Under the pieces are notes generated by a model, which worked only from the letters and a program-made list of their open reading frames with translations, did not search any database and was not told where the DNA came from. Position numbers and translations under genes: made by a program. From Taeniopygia guttata (taxonomy: Eukaryota; Chordata; Aves; Passeriformes; Estrildidae): a stretch of DNA of 64,000 bases. Numbering within the stretch: the stretch's first letter is position 1; every line of letters starts with the position of its first letter. Positions 24,301 to 36,300 of the stretch are shown here, piece after piece. The DNA lies in NCBI RefSeq assembly GCF_048771995.1, contig NC_133044.1:1260001-1324000 (forward strand), in the 5' to 3' direction.

Positions 24301-27300
24301 TTTAAGTCACAGAATGAAGCAGGATGTGGTGACTCTGACTGGAATCTGCCTAAATGCAGGCTATGGGATGATTCAGGGATGGAACAATGCCTCTCCCCTA
24401 AGGTAAGGACATAATGACCACTGCACTATGTAATTATGTGACATTAAATGCTTTAACGTGTGTCTTTCAAAGAATTCACTTTGCTGCCAGCTCCCAATCT
24501 CTCCACACAGACATAATATAGGGATTTTATTCTTCCCCTGATACAGAGTCCCAGTAAATAAACAATGGTCTTTAGATAAAAAAATATTACCTTGAACACG
24601 TGACCAGAATGTTCAGTCAGCTACAAACTCAAACAAAGAGCTCGGACACAGTTTCGTGGAAAAAACCCACTGGCTGCTTATTCAACGAATCAAACCACAA
24701 ATGGATTTGTTTTCCTGAGGCATTAGCTGGGGAGGAGGAGGAGGAAAGGCAGTGAGGGAGGCGGGTGGGACTCACGCGCGTGGCTCTCGATGAACTTGTC
24801 GTGCTCCAGGGGCCCCAGGATGCGGGCGAACCTCCTCATGGTCTCGTACAGCTCCTGCACCTCCTTGGGGTAGCGCCTTTCCAGAACTGCAGGGGCAGTT
24901 ATATGATATATTACGTGTTTTATGTTTACAGATTTTCCCCAATACCTACTATCTATCTTACAAGGTGCTTTTCTACTCTAAATCAATCCATGAGTGCCAG
25001 CATCACCAAGAACATGGAGGCAAGGAAGAAGAAGGAGGAAGAACAGGATCAGGCCCACTTTCCTCCATCTTAGAACTCCTGACCCCTCTGTACAAAGTAA
25101 AACCCCCCTGTACAGGTGCTAAAACCCCCCTGTACAATACTAAAAAATTTTCTCCTCTAATTTGTAATTACATCTACTATACCATCTAACCCTCTGTGAC
25201 CGCCTGTTCCACCTTCAAAGTTGGTAACTCATTCCATGGCTCAAACTCAAAACCACAGCTGTTTCCAGCTGCCTGCCAGGGTCTAAAATGCTTCTGACCA
25301 AGGCCTGGAACCTCTGAAAATGTCTGAGGGACATTTTGAGTTCTGACATGGGGGCTGTTTTGAGCCCCAGCCTCGGCACTGCCTCAAAACCCACATTTTG
25401 GGCCTTTCGGTGTCACAACTACAAATTGCTGAGTAAAAGCCAACAAAAAGTTACAGCCTTTAAAGTGCTTAAGGCATAAAGGGTGATATTTAAATGTTGT
25501 TCTGTTGTTTCTCACAAGAAAGGCCTGGGTTTCACCTTCCCCCTTTTCCCCACTCAGCAGAACCCAAAGTGCTTCTGAAGGGCAATTTTGAGGCAATAAC
25601 TAAAATGCTGAGCTGGGATTAGTTAGAGGCAGACAGCTGGAAACAGCTGGGGCAGGAAATCTGCTGGAATTTAGAACATCTGAATATGTTCCAGTATGAA
25701 CAAACCACACTGGTGACCTGGAAGTGGTGAATGTGGGAAGTTTTGCCACTTTGAAGTCAAGCAGTTACACCTGATACTCACTCTGAAATTTCCTGAGGTT
25801 GATCAGGCCATGATCTCTTATAATTCTGGAAATTAAAGAAAATTGTATTAATAAAGGCCATTACTCCTGCATTGCCTCACAAACACAAAGGCTTCAGAAG
25901 AAACTTTGATTCAGACCATCAGAGGAATCTGAAACTAAACATGAATGAAATTTCCATAAGCCCTGGGCTGGCTGGAATGGAAACATGGTGCAGGGTGTCT
26001 TTAATCAAGGTAAATTCTGGACAGTGGTGTGCATTAGCACTGAGCACAAAGGGAGCTGCAATCACTTTAAAGGTTGGAAATTGCTTCTTTAGGCACAGAT
26101 TTCACATCTACAGTATCTTATAACTTGTCCTTCCAAAATCAGAGGTAATGAATGTCTCACGAACATCATTTTCAGCTTCAGAGAGAGACAAACTTCCCTC
26201 CCAGCAGAGCTGGACTGTAAATGCCACCACTGGCACAGGAGAAAGGCATTTTTCCATGGCAGGCTGGGTTTTAGAGAGGTGAGGGAGGTAACTCTGGGTC
26301 TGAACTGCTCCTGCTGGGATCAGGGGGAGGAGCAGAGGAAAAGCAGGTGCCTGATAAATCCCTCTGTCACCAATGGGAGCAGTGCCACATGCTCATTGCT
26401 CTGTGGTGACTCCACTTTGGCAAATAAGATACCACAGAGCTGGGCTGCCAAGGTCAGCTCAGAACTTGCTCTGTAAAATCCTTGACATTTCCTCTGCTGT
26501 GCACAAAACCTTCCTGTCCCATGTAGAGTCACCTTTCTGACAGTGACATCAGCACTTTTCTGTCATTTTCCAGATTTTTTGTCCCATCCTGTTGTTGAAA
26601 CTTCCTAAAATCTGACACTGGTGTAACCACAAGAATTATGGAGAGCCCTGCAGCACTTTCCTTTAGTATGACAAGATAGATCATCATGGAAATTACACCA
26701 CATAAATACTTTTTATTTATGAATTATAAAGAACCAGGTCAAGCCTTCCTGTCACTCAGCAGAACTGTGGAGTTTTATGAGAAGGACTGGAGCAGCCTCA
26801 CTTCAAATCACTAATTCTTCCAGCATGGAGTAATCCAGCAAGATATAATTTTAAATATTGAACAAAGTACTTCGAAGTTATAATAAAACTTAATTTAATT
26901 AATAGATTGAGTCATTCTAGAACGCTGTCAAATGAGCTGAATAAATTATTCAAGCCCACGTCAGCAACTGAGTTATCTTCAGTGAGGATAACTAACTCAG
27001 GGACCACTAGGATTTAAAAATAATGATGCAAATATTTCTGGGGGGAAAAGTGGGGGTCCAGCAATCAATCACAGTCTGGCAGGATTTTTTTTTTCCCTGA
27101 AGCAGGAAATTCATGATGTGTAATCCATCAGCAGTGCACAGGGAAAGGAAAAACACAGTGACTGCTTAAAAAACTCACTTTTTCCGTCTCTGTCTTTCCT
27201 TTAACCTGGAATGATAGATATCTACAACTGCAATCTTCAGAGCTGCAAAACACAAAGATTAAAGAATTCATGAGCAATCACTGCAGGAGGCTGAATTTCA

Positions 27301-30300
27301 AGCTTTTATGTTCACATGGTCACTGCTTTGCTGATTTGAAAACCCTGAGGCAATTTTACAGGGGCATCAACTCAGCGCAGTCCTTGCTACCTGGGGAAGG
27401 TTTCTTTGGCTTCCTCCTGCCAAATTCATCACTGTAAATACACCCATGTCAGCACGGACCTGGGCAGGGCCTGGCAGCTCCTCTCCTCTTCCTTCCTGGG
27501 CTGCTTTGCTGCCAGCAAATGTTTGTTCCTTCGCACATGCAATAACCAATATATTCCTTCTCCTGAGAGAAGGTTGAAGGACCTGAGGTGCCACCTCTGG
27601 CAGGGAACAGGGAACTCCAAAAAGCTCTGTGAGGACTCAAAGCAGCCTTTCCTGCAGCTGTTAAAGCCATCTGGAAGATTCCAGCTTGTTAACTTCCAAA
27701 CTTATCTGCCAGGAGAACAAAGAATAGTTCAGGAGAATGTGAAGAAGCCCAGGGAAAAGCCATGCTCATTAGAAACCACATCTTTCCCCAAATCAAACCT
27801 GTCTGCAGCCTGGCTGAGCCACTCACACAGCCTGCAGCTCCTTTTTCCTGCAGCCATTAGCTTCATGAACTTTTTTGGGGGGTGAATTCTTGAGAGACAA
27901 GATAAAGAGACACCTATCACCTTCCCTTCCCTTGCTCTGTTAGATAACACACAAATTCTAGTCGTTAAATGAGTGTAGAGGTGGCTGATTTTCAGTGGGT
28001 TTTAAAAAAATTTGTTAATAATTTCCATGTGCTCCCACAAGGAAGAGGCTCAAGGCTTGGCAGTGGTTTTGGAGGCTGTGACACAACAACCAGATTTTGG
28101 AAAAAGGGGTGACCCAAGGGGGACAGAAGCTGGGATCCATTTCTCTCTGTAGCTACACAGAAAGAGCAAACTGATAGTGGCAGTTTATCGATTGTACTCT
28201 GGGATTAATAATTAATAATGCAATTAAGAAGTGTGGTTATGTGTCTATCTTAAATATGTCTGTAGGTGTAAACACCAGGAAGCCCCCAGGCTCTGGGAAA
28301 TTCATCCCTGCAGTCCTCTGGGTAATCAAATTTCATACAAACAAGCACAAAGCCCAAAGGCTGTGGGGATTCACTCAGGAGCTTGATCCCAAGGAAGAAA
28401 ACCCTTCAGTTTGTCCCAAATTGCTCTGACATTAATCTAAGGTTAAAGGATTCTGTATGAGACAGGAGGGGTGCTGCAATATTCGTACTTGTTTTTCCAA
28501 ATTTCTTACATTTTCCAGCATCATTGTGTATTTTCATAGTGAGGGATTTAAGTTTCCTAATTTAAGAACAAGCAGAGACAGCAAATTCTCCTTCGTGCTA
28601 AAATGTGGGGACGAGAAATTGGGAATGCAGCAAGTTAAACATGAATGAAATCCATTAGGAAGGGCTGGAATTGGAGCCAATTTACGGAAAATATTTTTGT
28701 AGTTTTCAAACCCTCTGCAAGCTCAGCCAACTTGTTATTTTCTGGGGTTTGTGTGGGCAGAACTTAATAAGTACATGCAGAAACTGCACTGGAGAACCTC
28801 TATAAATATCACAAGTAATTATGTACCTCTACCCGTGGAGTTTTGATGCTTTCACCTGAGTGCACAATATTCTAAAGAAATGATCAGCTGGGGAGAGGAG
28901 GGAACAAATGAAAGGAAAAAAATGGAGCTTCTGCTCCCAGTGAAATCAGTATTTGCTGCCACATGCCCTCCTGGAGGGGCTTTTGTTTTTGATGGGCAGA
29001 TTCAGCCAGGACAGGCGATTACCAAATGTGGGATGCAGGAATAGCTCTGACTGCTCCAGTGCCACACACTGCATGGAGATGATGGAGGAGATGCTGGGGG
29101 AATGAGAAGGACCTGCCTGTGCCCTTCCCCATGGATTCTGCAGGGAGGCAGCCCTCTGTTTGTGCTGCTGCAGCTCTGAAGGCCCCACTGATAGGCAGCA
29201 ATTCGAGGCTCCTTCCTCCATTCAAAAAACAAACAAACAAAAACCAAACCAAAACCCAAATATTTTAGTTTCTCCAGAGTGTGTCCAAAACAGTTTCTTT
29301 GCTTTTCGTTCCTCTTCAGCCTCACTTGGTGTGCAGGAAAGTTTGTGGAGCACTAATGAGTGAGAGCTTTGTTCCACAGGAGAGAACCTGCCTCAGCAGG
29401 AATAATGGGAAGAATGCAAAGTAATGCCAGTGAACAGCCTGTGGGACCAGCGTGTGCTGGGCTGGGGACAAGCTGAAGGGCTGCAGCCCAAATCCAGCCA
29501 CCCTGGAGCGGGGCAGGACCCATGGCAAGGAGTTTTCTGCCTCTGGAGCATGGCAGAGATTCCACAGCATAATAAACACTGTGTTCTGGCAGGAAGGACA
29601 CGGACTGCCTTGCAGCTTAAAATCAAATTTCCCTGCCAGTTGCTGCCTATTTCCACTCACTTCTAAATCTGTGGTTTCAGCAATTACTTTGCAGTGTTAG
29701 AAGTGAAAAATCATTTACATGAGAAGGGGGAAAAAAAGCTGGGAAAAAGATAAATTACCAACGTTCTAATTCAGCCTGATGAAAACTTGTAGTTCATGAA
29801 ATATTCAAGCACTGTGGGCTGAATTAGGCTTGTAACTGGTCGGTGCTTTTGATCTGTCCATTATGTTTTTGTGTAACTGCAATATATATTTGCATGCCCT
29901 TACTGTACTGCCAGCACTGAACAAAAGAGAACAATTCCAGAATTTAACTGAAATATGAGACATTTCGTACAATTTTTGGCCATCTCACTAATACCAAGAA
30001 GTGACTGGATGATGTCTGTGACCTCCTGTGAGGTGGGGAGAGCAGGGGAGGCAGCAGGTACAGGTTCTCTGTTCCTCATAAAAGCTGCCTGGGAGCCTTC
30101 CCACCTTGTAATAAATAGAATTTTCTTGTGGGAATACCAAGAACTTGTTTAGAGTGACACAGTGAAATCTGACAGGTAGAATACATGAGATAAAGCTTTA
30201 AATATAAATATCATATAAAAGATATACATCAGAAAACAGAGGTGAAGCAGCTCAGATCTGGAACTTCTTAAAAATCATTTTTTATAAAATATTATATATA

Positions 30301-33300
30301 AAAAGCAATGTGGGAGAAAGGGAAGAAGGGGGAATTCCACTGCAGCAGAAACACAAATATTCCTGTGGGATGAGCAGCGACTGGTGCACCAAGAGGAGGA
30401 AAGAGAGACCACAGAAATTGTACTGGGGTGTTCCAGGGCCCAGCCTGAGTGACTTGCAGAAAATGCAACATGAAAGTCGCTCTCAAAAATTAATCTTGAA
30501 CCCAGCAAGGTTTAACATGTGGCAGGAAAGCAAACAGAGGATTTTCTTCCCCACCTGAGCCTTAGTCTTGGCTGAGAGGCCCCGTTTGGGTTTCTGTGGG
30601 CTGGGAAATGTGTTCACCCCGTGTGTCACAATTTCACCTTCACAGCCAGGCTGGCCACAGCCCCTGTGCCCACCCCACAGCACAAACTCCTCAAAGCTGC
30701 TCCCCTGAGCCCCAGGCTGGGCAATTCCCTGCCCCGGGGGCTCCTGCAGCTGGGCTGCAAAATTCTCTCCAGCCAAGTGGGCAGCTGAGCCCTTCAAAAC
30801 TGCAGCACAGGGAGGATGTGGCTCCTTCCCTTTTCTGTATGAAATGGCAGAAGTGAAAGATCTCACCCCAAATTCTTTAGAGGAGAATTCCTGCTCTCCC
30901 CAAGATGCCTCATGTGAAAGGGAAGAAGCTGGCTGGACCCTGGGATTTATTTTTGCCAGGTTTTCACTCTCATGTGGGCAGATCTGGGATGGTGTGGCAA
31001 GGCAGATGCCAGAGCTCCTGGGCTGAGAGATCCAAAATGCCTCTGCCAGGCAGTGAGCACACAGCAAATGCCTGACAGCTCTTCCCAAACGCTGAAGACA
31101 ACTGAAGGATGGAGCAGAGAACGCCCAATGAAATTATCGGGCAGAAATATCGGGCAGACTGGGGGGAAGTCTTTTTTCACACAACACACAATTAAATTGT
31201 GAACTCCTGTAATTGGATTGTGGAGGTCCCTGTTGCAGGATGTGCAGGAGCACAGGCAGACCCAGCTCCAGCAGGATCCTGGAGGATGGGACGTGGCAGG
31301 AGAGGGGCTGAAGTGTGCCTGGGAGGAAGGCAGGTGTAGGGGAGTGCTGCAAACCCCCTGACCGAACGTGGATCTATCATTAATGTGCACGAGTGGGAGA
31401 TTAATTTGCTTTTTCAGTTCACCAGCACCCAGAATAGGATGAAACAGCAGAGAGCTGGTGTGGATGCTCTCAGTTCAGGCAGAGAGAAAAAGAGAAGGAT
31501 TTCTGCCAGGCTAAGCCTGGGAGCAATGTAAACAATCTATTATTTTGTTTTCTGTTCATTTTGTTTATTGATATGTCCTACCACACTGACCTAAGTCCAG
31601 TGCACCAACCAGGTGAAATGTTTTTACTTTAAAACAATGGAATTAATGTTCATGATGTTCTCTATAAAAGAGGGAGGTGCTTTTGACTAAAGATCATTTT
31701 TACCTTCTGAAGATGGAGCCTCATGATTCCCATCCCTGCCCCGACAGCGACAAGCTGGCAGGAGGAATCCCTGCCATGGCCTCAAGCCAGACCCCCTCAA
31801 TAAAATCTGGGAGAGGCTGACACAGGACTCTGAGAACCTGCCCTGAGCCAGGGCACTTTGCATTCCTAAAGCTCCTGCGTGCACTGCTCGACTTCAAACT
31901 GGCTTTTTTAACTCTGCCAAGACTGTCTGTACGCAACAAGGATTTGTCTGTCTCCAAGGGATGCAAAGGCTTTAGCTCAGAACTGCCTGACACAGATGGC
32001 AGAATTCTGAGGCATAAACACAGGACTTTTAAACCCTGGGTGTACTTACAAATGTGGGGAAAAGAAGGATCTTTTCCTCTCCGTGGATTAAAATGTCACT
32101 TTAGTAATTCCTGTTATTTCATGTGATTAAGGCAGCATGTTCACAGAGACTCAGAGCAGGAACTGGGCTCATACAGTCATCTTCTCAATAAAAAGGAAGT
32201 TGTCACACACAGCTGATGCTACTCTAACTCAGGGCATGCTGAACATATGAGAATCACACAGCTTCGAGTCCAACACTTTTAATGTGTTCCACATAAACCA
32301 CACACCTCCTTGCTGCCTGCATTAACACCTACCCCGATAGATTTAATGCATTAAAAACCCAAACATGAAACCCCATACATTAAAAGTGTGTGGAGAAAGA
32401 CACTCCATGAAAAGCTGCACAGGCACCTGAAAGAGTTTTCAGGCTGGGTACAAGAATATGGCACTTACCATGCAAAATGTCTGAATCATCTTCTACAAAA
32501 TCAATATCTCTCAAATCCCACTCAGCATAGTTGTCAAACTCCTGTTCAGAGGTGATTAACACATTGTCACTAACGAGCACTGAAATATTGGCCTCAGGTC
32601 CCGGAGGATGCAGAAGGACTGGGGACAGAGATGTTCACTCAGGCACAGGCACTGTGCTCCATCCCTGAGCAGCAAACACCCCAGGGCGTTTACCTGGGGG
32701 AAATGTCTGTGAAGGCACCCCCGTGGCTGCAGCTGGAGCAGGATTTGGGACAGCACAGGGGGAATTAACCAATTAACCAGGTCAGCACCCCTGGCTGGGG
32801 TGCAAATCAGAACGCCCTGAGCTGGGAGAGACCCACAAACATCACCAAGCCCAACTCCTGGCTGGCTCAGGAGTCCCCCCGTGTGCCTGAGAGCCTTGGG
32901 TGGGATTTTTGGGGGCTGATTCTGCTCAGAGGTACAACCCCAAGCCCCTGTATGGCTGAATTAGTTCCTCCACGGACAGGAGCAGGAACTGGGGCCTTTT
33001 CCATGCCCACAGCATGGAGAGCAGTGCAGATCTCCCAGGCAGTGTCTGGAGCAGTGTGTGTGCTCCCCTCAGGCAGGTGACAGTGCTGGAGCTGATCCTT
33101 TGGCCCAGCAGGGACAGGGCTGGACAGATGGACAGATGGACACGTGGTGGCAGCAGCTCATCCTGCAGCCTGCCCCAGCTCTGCAGGCCACCAGTGCCAC
33201 CCCTGGCACCCAACCCTTCATTAACCCTTCATTAGCAGAGCTTTCATCACTAATATCTCACCTTGGAAGGGAAGATCAGAGTCCAGCTCCCTGCTCCTCA

Positions 33301-36300
33301 CGGGATAAACTCAAATTTCACACAGGACTAAGAGCATCCCTCAGCCCTGATGCTTTTACAAGAAGAGCAAGGACAGGCAGGGGTGTGTGAGCTGAGTTTG
33401 CACCCAGCAGCAAATTTAAAATTATGTGAGGAGAGTCTCTCTTACCTCAACAAAGTCAGCTCTGGCTGGCATGTACCCAGCCATGTCCCTGGAGAGCAGG
33501 GAGTCAAAGGTGGGCCGGGGGGGATCATCAGCAGCTGCAAAAAACAAAGGTTTTCAGTTGTTGAGTAGGGCTTGAGATCTTATTTTAAGGATCTGTAAAT
33601 AAGGGTTTATTTTGCAGGAAAAGTGGGAATAATTAGTTGAAGAAAAATACCCTGATTGGGCTTTTATTCAGTGTTATAGTCAGAAAAGACAGAGTTCATC
33701 CAGAGAAAAATGCAGCAATCTGAGATCTTCGTAGTATTCTCAAGAGTCAAACACAAATTCAAGGTAATAAACAGGTAATAAAATGTAAACTTTAAATTTT
33801 GGAGCTCAGCATCCCTGTCTAAACCTCTGCAGATCCCTGGGGCTCAGCGTGCAGGTTTTTTTAGCTAATAGCAACAGGAGTGTTAAATCTGCTTTCTTCT
33901 GGGGGCCATTGACAGGGCTGCAATTAAAGGCAGAGAGCTCCCAGCTTTTACAGCACTCCCCAGCTGAGGAGCTCGGTGTTTTACAGACAATAATAGTCTG
34001 AGGCTCACCAGGCACTCGTGCAGGAGCTGAGCTTTGTGTGTCCCAGGGCACAGATAAACCAGGCTGAGGCACAGAGAGTTTGTCTTGGCCCAGGGCACAT
34101 AAAAATATCGATGGCAGCCAGGGACAGCACCAAAATTGCCCAGTTCCTGCAGTTTAGCTCTGAGCACTTCAGTGGGAAATGTAAAGCCCCAGCCAGGCAG
34201 CAACTGCCTCGCCCAGGGAGGCTGGGGAGCTCTGCAATGAGCAGCTGCCAGACTGGGGGAATGCTAAAGATGTGAAATGCAAGGAAAACTGAGAATCTGT
34301 GAACTTGCTGCAGACTTTTTTAACAGGCAGTTTTCAAGAGAGAGGTGTGAAATCAGCATAGCTGAAAGGAGTGATTTTATGACAAATTAAATCAGCAGTC
34401 AGGCCTGGGACAGTGTGTGTACACAGAAATGTGCACAGGAGCAGAGGGGATGCCTGAAGGCAGAAATCCCTGCTCAGCTCCCTTGCTGTGGAGGGTGAGA
34501 GCCACACTGGTGCTCATCCTGAGGGACACACCTGCAGGAGCTTTGGGGTGGATTGTGATCCAATGGATAAAACATCCAGAACTTCTGCTGGGCTGATGTC
34601 TGTGTGCTCTGGCTGTGCAGGAACTTCTGCTTTTGAGACCCTGATGTTTGTGTCAAGCCCTGTTTCCTGCCTTCCCCATGGAACTGGCAGCCTCATCTGT
34701 CTGACACACCCAGGAATTAATCCAGTGTGAAGGAACCCTGCTCCTGACATTGCCCAGGCCAGCTCCCAGAACAGGTTATCCCTCTGGGGATGAAAGCAAA
34801 GAGGATCTGTGTGCCTGAGCTCCCCAGAGCTGCTGTCCCAGCCCTGGCAGGGCAGGGATACTCACAGTGGAAGGGAATGGCTGTCTCGTGGTGCTGAGCC
34901 TCCTCTGCCTGCTTCAGGTTCAGAAGGGTGGAGGCAAACAGGGGGTTGTTGATGAAGTGTTTCATGTAGTGCTTCTCACACTCCTCCTTGGATTTGGTGC
35001 ACATCTGGTTGGCCACGTCCTGCCTGGAGCGGGGAGAGGGGAAAGCTTCGTGTGAACAACGCAGAAATGTTGGTTTTTAAAATTTCTCCAGTGGGAAAAG
35101 ATAATTTTGGACAAGAGATTGGTTGTGTGCAGAGAACTGGCCTGTGATGGTGCCTGAACCCACATTCTCAGCACCAACACTCACATGGTTGTGCCAGGGA
35201 AGATTTTTGGGGGCCCATGAACAATGAAATTCACTGTTTTCATGTGAGAAGCCCTCTGGCTGATGGAATGTACCCCATATTTAACAGGCTTGAAGTTTAC
35301 TGATGCTATTTGAGAGCTTTTGACACGTTTTACTGACTCCAGGTGATGGCAAACTCTGTAACCAGTTGTCAGTCCTGCTTCTGGCAGCAACGTGCACCTA
35401 AGAACTCTCAGTTCTGCTTCTGTGAATTCTGGGGCTCTGTACTCTTAGCACAACTATTTTTAATAAAGGAGAAGACAGATAACTCATGAAAAGAGGATCT
35501 GATGCTCCAGCCTTGCACTTTAGCTGCTGAATTAGGGTCTCACCCACAATAAGTCACTGAACAGTCAATGTGCACTGATGAATTCAACAGTGAGATCCAG
35601 GGAGAAGAAAGGAAAATCTGCCCATCGTTGCCTGAAATTGGCTGAACCACAGGATTCTCACCAGTTCCCAAATCCACAGTCCATCACAGCTTCCAGGAGA
35701 GACATCTCCTCCTGAGCTGTCCAGTTGGGATCCAGGACAGGGAAGTCGGATGTCTGGAGAAGGAAAAAGCAGAACAAACTGTGATCCTGTGCTCCAACCC
35801 ACCTCAGAAGGGGCAAAGAAGTTCTGAACCACGGGGTGGCACAGGAGATAATTCTGGTAGTTTTAAACTTTCACAAAACCTGATTGAATAATTAATTATT
35901 GGATTGCTTAGGGCACTGGGTCATCAACCACAGCAAATGCTGGTCCAAGTTTGTACCAGTTCTACCATGTTGTACCATGAAACACAGTAAAATTACTGGA
36001 GATTTTAAGAAATATTAATTTGGAGGAAGAAGAAACAGCCTGGAGGAACAGAAGCCAACATAGCTGGTTAAAGCACTGCAAGTCTAGTGAGGTGCATTGT
36101 GCTACCCAGGCACAACAAAAAGATGCAGCTGTAAATTACTCCACTGCTCCATTCTGTTCCAGGTGGATGTTTTTCTTTTTTTAATAGCTTAAAACCTCTG
36201 AATCAAAGAATTGCATCACTTAACCTTTCAGTGTAGTATGAGTAAGCAAGGGTCCCTCACTCCTGGGAAACAGTGAGAGCCAGGACTGAGGAGGTGTTAT

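Noticed and set aside
32795..32890. Possible CR1 fragment in a TADA2A intron
   Set aside because: A few CR1-like words only (GGGAGAGACCCACAAACATC); too diverged to support by eye.
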